Below are positions 17,013 to 26,011 of a DNA stretch of 64,000 bases, one piece after another. Under the pieces are notes generated by a model, which searched no databases, had not been told where the DNA came from, and worked only from the letters and a program-made list of their open reading frames with translations. Position 1 is the stretch's first letter, and every line of letters begins with the position of its first letter. A program made the translations under genes and the position numbers. Location of the stretch: contig NZ_JAFBEX010000023.1 of NCBI RefSeq assembly GCF_016908975.1, positions 17,231 to 81,230 of the forward strand, read 5' to 3'. This stretch comes from Neobacillus cucumis. Its GTDB lineage: Bacteria > Bacillota > Bacilli > Bacillales > Cytobacillaceae.

Positions 17013-17930
17013 ATGTCTGATCAAATCTATAAACAGCAAGTTGAGCTGGCTAAACTCATAGAGCGTTATTCAGGACAGGATGGTGTTAACACGACTGAGA
17101 TTCCGTCTTTATATTTTATTCGCCGCTCTCATGTTACCGATCTAAATCACAGTGTTTACAAGCCTTCTTTATGTATAATCGTACAGGGAGCGAAGGAAGT
17201 ATTGCTCGCTCAGCAGCGCTTTAGATACAGTCCTTCCGATTATCTTGTTTCATCGGTTGATCTACCTGTTTCGGCTCAAGTTGTAGAAGCTTCTTCCACC
17301 GATCCATATTTGGCTCTCACTCTTGAATTTACACCGAGTCAAATCTTAGATGTATTACGTGATTTTAACATGCAAGGTAGAAAGAAAGAGAATGCTAAGC
17401 GAGCCATGTTTGTCAGCCCGATGGAGAAATCGATGTTGGATGCCATCATCAGGTTAGCTCGTTTACTAGACAATCCGAACGATATTCCGGTACTTGCTCC
17501 TTTATTTACGAAGGAAATTCTCTATCGAGTTCTGCAAGGACCGCATGGGGGAACACTGGAACAAATAGCCATAGAAGGAAGCTCTACCTATCTTATCAAA
17601 GACGTTATCGAGCAGATTATGATTAACTATGATCGCACTTTTCGGACTGAGGAACTTGCGGAAATAGCCAATATGAGTGTTTCTTCACTTCATCGGCACT
17701 TTAAAGAAGTAACTGCGATGAGCCCAATTCAATTCCAAAAACAACTGAGATTACAAAAAGCACGGCAATTGTTATTGTCTGAGTCAACAGATGCCGCTGA
17801 TGTCGCATTCCAGGTCGGTTATGAAAGTCCATCACAATTCAGCCGTGAATATTCCCGTATGTTTGGTTTTCCACCTAAAGAGGATATAAAGCGTTTGAGG
17901 GAGACCTATGACGAATCGATAAACGCGTGA
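17013..17930 (+). CDS. AraC family transcriptional regulator (305 aa)
   Basis: Regulator with an AraC_N cupin-like sensing domain (about residues 20-180, including 'SLCIIVQGAKEVLL') and a C-terminal AraC double helix-turn-helix ('MSVSSLHRHFKEVTAMSPIQ', 'AADVAFQVGYESPSQFSREY'). ATG 17013 follows AAGGAGG, and the resulting start MSDQIYKQQVELAKLIERY matches the paralogue at 27474; the longer frame from 16866 has no support. It is divergent from the aldo/keto reductase gene, the usual arrangement for this regulator type. Confidence 0.9.
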   Translation: MSDQIYKQQVELAKLIERYSGQDGVNTTEIPSLYFIRRSHVTDLNHSVYKPSLCIIVQGAKEVLLAQQRFRYSPSDYLVSSVDLPVSAQVVEASSTDPYLALTLEFTPSQILDVLRDFNMQGRKKENAKRAMFVSPMEKSMLDAIIRLARLLDNPNDIPVLAPLFTKEILYRVLQGPHGGTLEQIAIEGSSTYLIKDVIEQIMINYDRTFRTEELAEIANMSVSSLHRHFKEVTAMSPIQFQKQLRLQKARQLLLSESTDAADVAFQVGYESPSQFSREYSRMFGFPPKEDIKRLRETYDESINA

Positions 17931-17956
17931 ACCCCTTAATAATTGGAGGGGTTCTT
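17929..17956 (+). terminator. Terminator downstream of the first AraC gene
   Basis: GAACCCCT and AGGGGTTC flank TAATAATTGG-type loop sequence and are followed by TTTTGTG; the stem overlaps the stop codon. Confidence 0.7.
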
Positions 17957-18061
17957 TTGTGTGGAGGAAAAGGATAATTTGTATTAACCTTAGAAATTGT
18001 TGTAACTAACAATTAAATTGAGAGTATGATTATAAACGTAAACTGCGCTAATAACAGAAAA

Positions 18062-18086
18062 GCGACTGTTCAAATAGAACAATCGC
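18062..18086 (-). terminator. Terminator downstream of the phosphatase gene
   Basis: GCGATTGTTC and GAACAGTCGC on the minus strand form the stem (one mismatch) and are followed by TTTTCTGTT. Confidence 0.7.
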
Positions 18087-18122
18087 CTCTGTTTATTTAA
18101 ATATATTACTTTAACAATACTA

Positions 18123-18722
18123 TTAAGTTAATACTGGTAATGCATTACTTAAATGACTAAAATCATGATTAATAATTTCAATTAATTTAAATTCATTGTT
18201 TTCATATTCAAATTTCAAAATACAACAATTGCCAATTTTTTCTCTTTGAGTAATAGTACTTGTATGTTCCCAATATTGCATCATTTTTCTACAAGCTGCT
18301 CCGTGAGATACTGCTAAAACCACTTCATTATCATCTTCCATTATTTTTTGACATGTGTCAGCAACTCTTTTTTGAAATTCTTTTTCTTTTTCTCCACCAT
18401 AATTAGCGAAGAAATCACCGTAAGGAAGTGAGGGATTTAAGTCTTCACTTTCACCTTCAAACGTTCCAAAATTCCATTCCTTTATTCCTTTTAATCTAGT
18501 ATAAGGCATATCAGTCACAATCTCTAACGTGTCACTTGCTCTTTCAGATGTGGAACAATAGGCCTGATCAAAAACAATATGGTGTTCTATAAAATACTTT
18601 GCAGCAGTCTCTGCTTGTTTAATTCCTAATTCTGTAAGTGGGGAATCACACCAACCTTGTATTTTCCTTCTTTTATTAAAAACTGTTTGTCCATGTCTCA
18701 TTAAATATAACGTCTTTTTCAT
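18123..18722 (-). CDS. Histidine phosphatase family protein (199 aa)
   Basis: Phosphoglycerate mutase-like phosphatase. The catalytic RHG motif is at residues 9-11 ('YLMRHGQTVFNKRRKIQGW'), the second catalytic His is in 'VVLAVSHGAACR', and 'STSERASDTLEIV' is typical of the branch. Such enzymes act on small phosphoesters; the substrate is not evident. ATG 18722 follows AAGGGGG. Single-gene unit. Confidence 0.88.
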   Translation of the reverse strand: MKKTLYLMRHGQTVFNKRRKIQGWCDSPLTELGIKQAETAAKYFIEHHIVFDQAYCSTSERASDTLEIVTDMPYTRLKGIKEWNFGTFEGESEDLNPSLPYGDFFANYGGEKEKEFQKRVADTCQKIMEDDNEVVLAVSHGAACRKMMQYWEHTSTITQREKIGNCCILKFEYENNEFKLIEIINHDFSHLSNALPVLT

Positions 18723-18887
18723 TTGTATCCCCCTTGTTGGTTCTTAAATGAACATTTAAATTTAAGTTTACAAACTTTTATACCAAACTTACTTTCTTAT
18801 ATTATAAAATAATTTAATGATAAGCGTTATCATATTCCTCTCAAATAATTGCCTATTCCTCTTATTTAACACCTATCTTTTATTTTC

Positions 18888-19412
18888 CTACTTTTGCAAA
18901 ATACCTAAATATTCTTTCCAAGGTCCCACGTCCGCCCCGTATCTCTTAGACATTACCCTGACAATCTGGGCAATGTGCGTTAGATCATGGACAACCCAAG
19001 TTGCAAGCAACTCTCTTATTTTAACTGCACCAAATTCAGGGTGCGCACCAGTCAGTTCAAGATGCAATTCAGGATCAATAAGAACCTTAAGTTTACTAAT
19101 ATTTTGTGTTCTAATTGCATTAAATTCAAGCAACCTATCGTCAATCGACCTTTCAGAACTTTCGTTTAAGTGCGAATAGCGATCAAATGGAGGAAATGGT
19201 TGAGTGCCTGCTTGCTGAAGTATAAATTCTAATCTTGGTATCCAATTACTTTTCTCCGCCTCAATGAGGTGCTCGATCACTTCAAAGACATTCCAGGTTC
19301 CTTTACCCTCATTACAGTTCAACCATCCTTCTGATAAACCGGATAATAAATTCTCCAGTGTTTGTGGCGTACGCTCCAACACCTCTATTGCTTCTTTCAT
19401 GTTAAAATTCAT
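18888..19412 (-). CDS. DinB family protein (174 aa)
   Basis: Four-helix-bundle protein of the DinB/YfiT superfamily, whose members include bacillithiol- or mycothiol-dependent S-transferases. Candidate metal-binding histidines are in 'VIEHLIEAE' and 'WVVHDLTHIAQIVR'. Full length for the family. ATG 19412 is preceded by GAGGAGAG. Function of this member is unknown. Confidence 0.85.
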   Translation of the reverse strand: MNFNMKEAIEVLERTPQTLENLLSGLSEGWLNCNEGKGTWNVFEVIEHLIEAEKSNWIPRLEFILQQAGTQPFPPFDRYSHLNESSERSIDDRLLEFNAIRTQNISKLKVLIDPELHLELTGAHPEFGAVKIRELLATWVVHDLTHIAQIVRVMSKRYGADVGPWKEYLGILQK

Positions 19413-19454
19413 ACAATTCTCTCCTCTTAATATCCAAGTGTATTTTTCCTGCCA

Positions 19455-19763
19455 TTAGCCCCACCACATCGCACAAACAAATACTGACCATAGGGATACG
19501 CAAAAACCTATCATTCCAAAACCATATATGTAAATAATATTAAATTTATTATCAAATTTTTTTACCTTTATCATCAAATAGGCAAATAAAAGGATAACTA
19601 AGTATAGGCAAACACTTATAACCGTAAAGATGGTTAAAAAATATATCGGAGGATTTGTATTAGCCATATGTTCATCCACAAAATAGGCTAAAGATTGTCC
19701 GTATATACCAAATATAGTTGCAATTATCATTAACAGCCATATAAAAAAATGCACTTTCTTCAA
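19455..19763 (-). CDS. Hypothetical membrane protein (102 aa)
   Basis: Not recognised. Three hydrophobic segments are visible (about residues 5-25, 40-65 and 78-100), with a lysine cluster 'KVKKFDNKF' between the second and third. It is preceded by GGAGGAGTGGGG at ATG 19763 and lies 42 bp upstream of the DinB gene in the same direction, so the two may be co-transcribed. Confidence 0.65.
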   Translation of the reverse strand: MKKVHFFIWLLMIIATIFGIYGQSLAYFVDEHMANTNPPIYFLTIFTVISVCLYLVILLFAYLMIKVKKFDNKFNIIYIYGFGMIGFCVSLWSVFVCAMWWG

Positions 19764-19922
19764 TCCCCACTCCTCCTTAGAATCAAAATATCGTTGTGTA
19801 ATTTTACACTAATTATAACAAATTTCCCATATATTAAAAATATAAATATAATCAAAATCAATTTAAATTTTTAATCTTTTTTTGGATAAAACTAACTATG
19901 GGATTAATAAGGGGTAACAGAA

Positions 19923-20030
19923 TTGAGCAACCAAATTAAAAGAAATATTATAAGGTTGTGGTTTATTTTTGGTTTTTTCTCATTTTTTAATTTAATTAGA
20001 AAGTCCCTGATCGTTCAAGAAAAAAGGTGA
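19923..20030 (+). CDS. Possible 35-residue membrane peptide or gene remnant
   Basis: TTG 19923 is preceded by AAGGGG and opens a 36-codon frame (MSNQIKRNIIRLWFIFGFF..) with one hydrophobic segment, ending inside the following hairpin. The start resembles the N-terminus of CBO0543-type membrane proteins of Bacillus, which are much longer, so this may be a truncated copy. Weakly supported. Confidence 0.3.
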   Translation: MSNQIKRNIIRLWFIFGFFSFFNLIRKSLIVQEKR

Positions 20031-20053
20031 TTGCAATTTTAGGCAACCACCTT
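20022..20053. terminator. Hairpin terminator
   Basis: AAGGTGATTGC and GCAACCACCTT form an 11-bp stem with one mismatch; A-rich on the left, so it terminates minus-strand transcription of the ABM gene (tail TTTTTTCTTG). Confidence 0.65.
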
Positions 20054-20137
20054 CTGTCTACTATTCAATAAAGGATACCTCATTTCCCTGACACCATTCA
20101 ATATGGCGGCTGGCTCATTAACTATTGCCTCTGTTAG

Positions 20138-20443
20138 CTAAAGGCCCTTTCCACCCTTTGTTTGTAAAGTGCTGATTCTCTCCATTCCAGTAATGATTGG
20201 TTTTGCCTTCTTGATTAATGTTTGTGTAGCTTCAAGAGTTAGAGAGGCTTGATGGGCATTTTCATTACTCCACACTTCATAAATATAAACACAATTTGGC
20301 TCGTTTTCAGAAATATTTACAAGGTATATCTCGCATTCATCCAGATTCTTCATTGATTCTGCTGCTTCTAACAAAATATCTACCATCGTGTCACGTTCGC
20401 CTTCTTGTATATTAAACTTAACAAACAAACTATATTTGTTCAT
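20138..20443 (-). CDS. ABM-domain putative quinol monooxygenase (101 aa)
   Basis: Small dimeric alpha/beta-barrel protein of the antibiotic biosynthesis monooxygenase family (YgiN-like). The characteristic stretch 'YEVWSNENAHQASLTLEATQ' is present. Family members oxidise quinols or aromatic substrates without a bound cofactor, often in electrophile stress. ATG 20443 follows AAGGAGG. A diverged relative is at 62011-62289. Confidence 0.85.
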   Translation of the reverse strand: MNKYSLFVKFNIQEGERDTMVDILLEAAESMKNLDECEIYLVNISENEPNCVYIYEVWSNENAHQASLTLEATQTLIKKAKPIITGMERISTLQTKGGKGL

Positions 20444-20652
20444 ATGGTCCTCCTTAATTTTGATGTCTGTTAGTTATTTCTACATCCAAACATTTTTTCC
20501 TATAATTTCAATAAATAAAATTAATAAATGCTAATTTCAACTGCCACAAACTGCTATCTCCATAAAAATACTCATTATTACCACTAAAATTATATTCTAA
20601 ATTAAAGAGGAGACCCTGTTCAAATCCCCCCTTGCTAAAATATGTAAGATGT

Positions 20653-21444
20653 TCACATTACTACTTTAGTTTCTACTCCAAAATGGTCGGAAATGACTGA
20701 TTTGTTTTCCCCATTAAAGATTACATTTGAATATTCAACCTTTACACCCTGGTTTGACAAAATTAAGTCGATGCGTAAGTCTTGCTTATTATTTTCCCAT
20801 CCATTAATTTTTCCCTTTACTGTTATTCCGTTATCTTTGTTTCTAGCCAATTGATAGGTATCATAAAGACCTTGTTTTAATAAATAATCGTATCCTTCAC
20901 CTTTGAGATGAGTGCTGTTATTAAAATCACCCAAAAGATAGAACTGCTCATCCTGATTTACATGCTGAAGCAGTGAGTCTAATTGATACTTAAAAGGTTC
21001 CTCAACATCTCCCCACCAACCCATATGACAGGAATAGAATGATATTGGTCTATTATTATAGATAATTTTAGCTCCAACAATTTTACGTGTTTTCCAGTTG
21101 TTAATATCAACAAGTTTAGAAACGTAGAAGGAAAATTCTTCAACGATTGGATATTTTGTTAGAATAGCTAGACCCTCCTCATACATCTCCTCTATTTCAT
21201 TTGATAAACCCCAAACCAAGGAATATTCAGTGATTCCTAACTTTTTAAACTCTTGTAACAATATGTAGGCGAAATTACTAGATTTCACATTCTTATATAC
21301 ACAGTCTTCCTCAATTAATTGATTTACTTCTTGTAGGGCAATCACATCATATGATTTTTCTTTAATCGTTTGTGCGAGATAATTAATTTTCTCTAATTGA
21401 GATTCCTCTTGCCAAGAATGACAGTTTAATGTTAACAATTTCAT
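20653..21444 (-). CDS. Endonuclease/exonuclease/phosphatase family protein, MapP-like (263 aa)
   Basis: Metal-dependent phosphoesterase. Motifs: 'LLTLNCHSW' with the conserved Asn, 'VIALQEVNQ' with the catalytic Glu, 'LLGDFNNST' with Asp/Asn, 'SDHFGVE' with the terminal Asp-His. The opening residues resemble lactic-acid-bacterial maltose 6'-phosphate phosphatase MapP, and it is the third gene of an operon with a LacI regulator, both consistent with a sugar-phosphate substrate; this is inference. ATG 21444 follows GGGGAGGAG; the frame upstream to 21483 is not supported. Confidence 0.82.
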   Translation of the reverse strand: MKLLTLNCHSWQEESQLEKINYLAQTIKEKSYDVIALQEVNQLIEEDCVYKNVKSSNFAYILLQEFKKLGITEYSLVWGLSNEIEEMYEEGLAILTKYPIVEEFSFYVSKLVDINNWKTRKIVGAKIIYNNRPISFYSCHMGWWGDVEEPFKYQLDSLLQHVNQDEQFYLLGDFNNSTHLKGEGYDYLLKQGLYDTYQLARNKDNGITVKGKINGWENNKQDLRIDLILSNQGVKVEYSNVIFNGENKSVISDHFGVETKVVM

Positions 21445-21502
21445 TTCGTTTCTCCTCCCCATACTTGATGGATATGTTACCATCTTTCATACTTGGTCCA
21501 AC

Positions 21503-22462
21503 TCAAATTGTCCCTCTTTCAATAAATTTTACTTCGAATTCCTTTTTAGAAATTTCATCACGTACAGCTTGAAGGAAAAGTTGGTTACCTATATCTACCA
21601 GCGGAATTTCTATAGTTGTGATATTCATTATTTCCGCAATTGGCTGATTATTGAACCCTATTATGGCAAGTTGATCGGGTACTGATATATGTTCTTTTTG
21701 ACAAGTAGCAACAATACCTGCAGCCGCTTGATCATTTGTTACCAACAGTGCAGTTGGAGGTGTATCCATCACTTTTATTTGGTGAACTACTTTTTCACCG
21801 TCTTCAATATGAGAACAGTTATCAAATACAAAATAAGGGTTATAGGGTAATTGATTCTGACTAATAAAATCCTTATATGCAGCATCTCGTTCAATACTGC
21901 TCGGCCCCGACCTCCTACCAACACAATAACCAATTTTCCGATGACCTTTTTCGTATAAATATTTTAGTGCCTTATAAAAAATTTTGTAATGATTTACAAA
22001 GGTTGTTGATACTTCTTTTTCATTAAGATTTTCACATAATACGATGGGGCCAAATGGCAAATGCTCCTCGATGATGGACCAGTCACAAGATCTTGAACAA
22101 ATAATTAAAGCGTCGATTTGCTTTTGTTTCAACATTTGCAACGCTTCCATTTCTCTGCTAACAATATAATCCGTTTGAAATAAAATCAACTTATAGTTGT
22201 GTTTATTTGCTTGTATGGCTATTCCTTTTAATATCAAGGAAAAATAGGGATAATCGGAATACGGCAAAACTACACCAATCATCTGAGTTTTTCCCTTACT
22301 TAAATGAACAGCATTTATATTTATTTGATAATTACTATCTTTAATTGCCTTCAATACAGCCATTCTTTTTTCTTCTTTAACAAATGGATAATTATTTAAT
22401 ACACGAGATACTGTTGATACAGATACTCCAGCCATCTTTGCCAAATCTTTTATATTTGTCAT
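21503..22462 (-). CDS. LacI family transcriptional regulator (319 aa)
   Basis: Sugar-responsive repressor. The helix-turn-helix and hinge are clear: 'NIKDLAKMAGVSVSTVSRVL' at residues 3-22, followed by a periplasmic-binding-protein-like sensor domain ('DQAAAGIVATCQK', 'LAIIGFNNQPIAE'). ATG 22462 is preceded by AAGGAG; the extension to 22480 adds residues that include that ribosome site. A palindromic operator sits in the promoter of the operon at 22939-22954, so autoregulation is likely. Confidence 0.9.
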   Translation of the reverse strand: MTNIKDLAKMAGVSVSTVSRVLNNYPFVKEEKRMAVLKAIKDSNYQININAVHLSKGKTQMIGVVLPYSDYPYFSLILKGIAIQANKHNYKLILFQTDYIVSREMEALQMLKQKQIDALIICSRSCDWSIIEEHLPFGPIVLCENLNEKEVSTTFVNHYKIFYKALKYLYEKGHRKIGYCVGRRSGPSSIERDAAYKDFISQNQLPYNPYFVFDNCSHIEDGEKVVHQIKVMDTPPTALLVTNDQAAAGIVATCQKEHISVPDQLAIIGFNNQPIAEIMNITTIEIPLVDIGNQLFLQAVRDEISKKEFEVKFIERGTI

Positions 22463-22480
22463 TTTTAGCTCCTTCATCAT

Positions 22481-22822
22481 TCAATCGTAGTAATCAAGAA
22501 CGAGTGTATTTTCTTTCATTTCATTCCCTGATAGGGTCCATAAGCCTTGTAATTTATAACTTTTATTAGCAAATTTTTTAGGTTTGAATGAACAAATACC
22601 ACTATAAAATTGTGATTCCTTATTACAATAGTTGAAAATTGCTTTCAGTTCACCTAGCTGATTTACCATTCCAATTAATTCTCCATTTATTATATTTTCC
22701 CCGAAAAACTTAGCACGAATAATTCCACCATTCTTTGTGAAATGAAACCTCGTGCCAGTTGCAATATCACTAATGGTATCATTAGTACTGCTAACAAAAA
22801 TCCGATTATTAAAATATTGCAT
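22481..22822 (-). CDS. Small conserved protein, Bacillus 'N-acetylglutamate synthase'-labelled type (113 aa)
   Basis: Beta-rich small protein resembling a widespread Bacillus family (form 'F.Y...G.I.A.Y.G..I..G.LIG...GEL') often labelled 'n-acetylglutamate synthase' without biochemical basis; it bears no likeness to GNAT enzymes. First gene of the operon with LacI and the MapP-like phosphatase. ATG 22822 follows AGGGGGATT; the extension to 22894 is unsupported. Real function unknown. Confidence 0.75.
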   Translation of the reverse strand: MQYFNNRIFVSSTNDTISDIATGTRFHFTKNGGIIRAKFFGENIINGELIGMVNQLGELKAIFNYCNKESQFYSGICSFKPKKFANKSYKLQGLWTLSGNEMKENTLVLDYYD

Positions 22823-22938
22823 GAGAATCCCCCTAGAAATTTTCTTTGTTCTATGGTTTATTCCTGTTAGATTAATTGCCAATATTAATTTCATACATTT
22901 CTTTTTAACAACTTTTCACTATATGCTGATTGTAATAG

Positions 22939-22959
22939 TTGAAACGCGTTTCAAGTCAA
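22939..22959 (-). promoter_or_regulatory. LacI-type operator within the operon promoter
   Basis: TTGAAACGCGTTTCAA (22939-22954) is a perfect 16-bp palindrome. It directly adjoins a -35 TTGACT (22954-22959, minus strand) and fills the spacer toward a -10-like TATTAC or TACAAT, the classic location for a repressor site. Confidence 0.7.
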
Positions 22960-22984
22960 TGAAAACTTTTTATAAATGAAAAGA

Positions 22985-23020
22985 AAAAGATCCCTTGATT
23001 ATCAAAATGAAAAAAGGGAT
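22985..23020 (-). terminator. Terminator downstream of rph
   Basis: GATCCCTT and AAGGGATC (minus strand) are separated by about 17 bases and followed by TTTTTCTTTTC. Confidence 0.7.
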
Positions 23021-23116
23021 CGCCGCAGCCATCCCATTCGTTGAACTTATAATGTTAAAACATAGAAATGCAGAATTTCAATACATCCTTTTGTATCCTT
23101 ATGGTGTATTCAGCAA

Positions 23117-25717
23117 TTACAATATTTCAATATACCCTTCTGTTCCATGCACACGAATTCGTTGCCCGTCTTTTATCAGTTTGGTAGCATTTTCCACCCC
23201 AACGACTGCTGGTAAACCATATTCACGTGCGATTACGGCTCCATGGGTCATTAGTCCGCCAACTTCGGTAACTAGACCTTTTATGGAAACAAATAATGGT
23301 GTCCAACTAGGGTCAGTATAGGAGGTTACTAATATATCACCCTCTTCTAAATTAGCATCCTCCATGTTTAAGATGACACGCGCTCGTCCCTCGATAACTC
23401 CGGAAGAAACAGGCAGACCCACAAGAGCTTCAGCTGGGAGATTTTCTCGTTTGTACTCACCTGAGAGTATTTCACCATCAGATGTGATCGCACGCGGAGG
23501 CGTTAGTTTGTCATATATTTTGTACTCGTCTTTTCGTTTACTGATGATCTCATAATCTAATTTTTTTGTGCGTACGACTTCGTGAAATTCTTCAAAGGTG
23601 AGATAGAATATATCTTCTTTTTCATGAATAACGCCCGCTTTCACAAGTTGTTCGGCTTCTTGCAGTAAAGCCTGCTTATAAACGAAGTAGCGATTAATCA
23701 TACCGTATTTTGGATATTCACGATACCCAATGTAATTCCGGATTAGGTCAATCATTCGTTTTGTTTCTTGGGCCTTTTGTTCACTATCCGGCAATTGTTT
23801 CAATCGGTCTAATAACTCTTTTTCCTTTTCCAAAGCAACACGCAGCCCTTGCTCAAATTTCCGCTTGCCAGCATTTGGCTCAAAGTTTTTGATATTACTA
23901 AGGAGCATAGGGATAAGTATATTTGGTTTTTCGCTCCAACGTGTTCTCGTAATATCAATTTCACCAGCACATCTCATTCCATATTTGTTGAGAAAAGCAA
24001 TGAAAGCGTCTCGGGTTTCCCTTCCTCCTTCAAACTTATCCAGTTCATCCAAAAAGTTTTCATCTTTTACATGTTGTAAATAATCAATTACTTCTGGATA
24101 TGGACGAATCACATCTGCGACATCCAAAAGTGATAATCCCATTTCTGAAGTAACATTGTTTGGTACAGATTGGGAAAGCGTGTCTGCTGCGTTGTTTTCA
24201 CCTAACCACTCGTTCATTTTTTCATTGACCCAATTTGAAGCATTTATAGCTGCCATAAAAACAGCTGTACTTTGTGGAGCAAATAAAATCCTCTTTAACT
24301 CCTGAATATCTTCAAGAATAAAATCTAATAAATCGGTTCCTGATTTCGTTTGGATGTTTTGTTTTAACTCTTCTATCGATGTTTGACTTTTCTTAATCAA
24401 ATCAGAAACGATTGTTGGATTATTTTCGATTTGTGCTAGCATATCTGTATTGTTTCTGCTAGGACCGGGTGCTTTAAGCCCATTTGATAATGGTTTTATA
24501 AAATCTCCTCGCTCAATTATGGTCATAATTGCGTCTTTTAAGAGCGGATCGTGTTGTCCCATGCCTTTTAATAACATGTTTCTACTGATGGGTGAAGCCA
24601 GCTGATGTGTGATATCAACAAACAACCTCCCACCTGCTTTACGCATCGGTGCATTAGTTGTTAATAGGAAAAAAGACAATCCTAATGGTTTTATAGGGTC
24701 AGTCATCATTTGTTGATGACCGACAGAGATATACACGCGATTTTCCTGATCGTTTGCTTCAGGAATGGGGAAAAGCGTAGTGATTGGACGACTCTGGACA
24801 ATATAAAATGTATCATCAACCAAACACCATTCGATATCTTGCGGGCATCCAAAAGAGGCTTCGATCTGTCTTCCGATGCGTGCTAGTTGTAGTATTTGTT
24901 GGTCAGTAAGTGTTTGAGTCTTTTGTTGATCAGGATCGATCTGCTTTGTCTCTGTTCCGCCATCCATTAGTGCATAGATAGCTAATTTTTTTGTAGCTAT
25001 CATCTTATTGACGATATTATCTTCCTGAACTTTATAACAATCGGCAGAGACCAAGCCGGAGACCAGTGCTTCTCCAAGACCATAACTGGCATCAATTGAT
25101 AACATCTTACGGTTATTGGTAATCGGATCTGCGGAAAATAAAATCCCTGACGCCTGTGGGAAAACCATCCTTTGAACGATAACGGATAGATGAACTTGTC
25201 TGTGATCAAATCCGTTTTGAATTCGATAAATCACAGCTCGATCCGTAAATAGAGAAGCCCAACATTTTCTGATATGCTGCAAAATCGCTTCTTTTCCGAT
25301 GATATTTAAATAGGTGTCTTGTTGACCAGCAAAAGAGGCATGTGGCAAATCTTCAGCAGTCGCACTAGATCGCACGGCATAAGCATGTTCATCACCAAAC
25401 TGAGAGAGATATTCAGTTACTGCTTTTACAACATCGGAAGGAATTTCTACTTCCAAAATGATTTGTCGTATCTTCTTGCTGATGTCACCTATTTGATCTC
25501 GATCCTCTACTTTTAACATGGTTAGATGATCCAACAAAGCTTGAAACGTTTTGTTTTGTTCGATAGCTTTTTGATAACCTACTGTAGTAACACAAAATCC
25601 ATCGGGTACCTGTATTCCTTGAATTTTTGATAATTCGCCTAAATTTAACCCTTTTCCGCCAACGAGCAAAAGCTCTATTTTTTCCATTTCATGAAAACCG
25701 AGAACCAATGAACTCAT
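23117..25717 (-). CDS. rph: Rifampin phosphotransferase / PEP synthase-like enzyme (866 aa)
   Basis: Dikinase-type enzyme that transfers the beta-phosphate of ATP to the rifamycin ansa bridge. It has the N-terminal PEP/pyruvate kinase ATP-grasp domain ('VGGKGLNLGELSKI', 'YAVRSSATAEDLP', 'DIEWCLVDDTFYIVQSRPIT'), a long central RIF-binding helical region, and a C-terminal swivelling domain with catalytic His825 in 'GGLMTHGAVIAREYG', the position known for RPH. It is almost collinear with the 866-residue B. subtilis Pps. True PEP synthases are shorter and end in a PEP-binding barrel, absent here, so antibiotic inactivation is the better call. Confidence 0.88.
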   Translation of the reverse strand: MSSLVLGFHEMEKIELLLVGGKGLNLGELSKIQGIQVPDGFCVTTVGYQKAIEQNKTFQALLDHLTMLKVEDRDQIGDISKKIRQIILEVEIPSDVVKAVTEYLSQFGDEHAYAVRSSATAEDLPHASFAGQQDTYLNIIGKEAILQHIRKCWASLFTDRAVIYRIQNGFDHRQVHLSVIVQRMVFPQASGILFSADPITNNRKMLSIDASYGLGEALVSGLVSADCYKVQEDNIVNKMIATKKLAIYALMDGGTETKQIDPDQQKTQTLTDQQILQLARIGRQIEASFGCPQDIEWCLVDDTFYIVQSRPITTLFPIPEANDQENRVYISVGHQQMMTDPIKPLGLSFFLLTTNAPMRKAGGRLFVDITHQLASPISRNMLLKGMGQHDPLLKDAIMTIIERGDFIKPLSNGLKAPGPSRNNTDMLAQIENNPTIVSDLIKKSQTSIEELKQNIQTKSGTDLLDFILEDIQELKRILFAPQSTAVFMAAINASNWVNEKMNEWLGENNAADTLSQSVPNNVTSEMGLSLLDVADVIRPYPEVIDYLQHVKDENFLDELDKFEGGRETRDAFIAFLNKYGMRCAGEIDITRTRWSEKPNILIPMLLSNIKNFEPNAGKRKFEQGLRVALEKEKELLDRLKQLPDSEQKAQETKRMIDLIRNYIGYREYPKYGMINRYFVYKQALLQEAEQLVKAGVIHEKEDIFYLTFEEFHEVVRTKKLDYEIISKRKDEYKIYDKLTPPRAITSDGEILSGEYKRENLPAEALVGLPVSSGVIEGRARVILNMEDANLEEGDILVTSYTDPSWTPLFVSIKGLVTEVGGLMTHGAVIAREYGLPAVVGVENATKLIKDGQRIRVHGTEGYIEIL

Positions 25718-26011
25718 TTTATATCTCTCCTAACCATCAAATCTCAATATGTTTCTATTGAATTTTAGCAGTAGCAAATAAGAATAAACAGTCTTAATAT
25801 ACCATTTATTGTATGTTATAATTAAATTAGGAAGAGTTAAAGTTCAATTACCTGTTAACCGATTCATCCCCCTCGAAAGTACCTCATATACCTTTTATCC
25901 TCATGTACTTATTCCCGAAAAATGATAAATAGTTGAAGGATAAATTCCTTTTTTCAAAGGGTTGAATAGTATTAAACAAAAGCTATTACATCATTGCTGG
26001 GGGAGAAAAAC

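Noticed and set aside
22939..22954. Palindrome considered as a CcpA cre site
   Set aside because: The cre consensus has CG at the centre (TGWNANCGNTNWCA); here the centre is GC, so a dedicated LacI operator is the better reading.
23117..25717. Call as classical phosphoenolpyruvate synthase
   Set aside because: The catalytic His is near the C-terminus (His825) and no C-terminal PEP-binding barrel follows, matching rifampin phosphotransferase.
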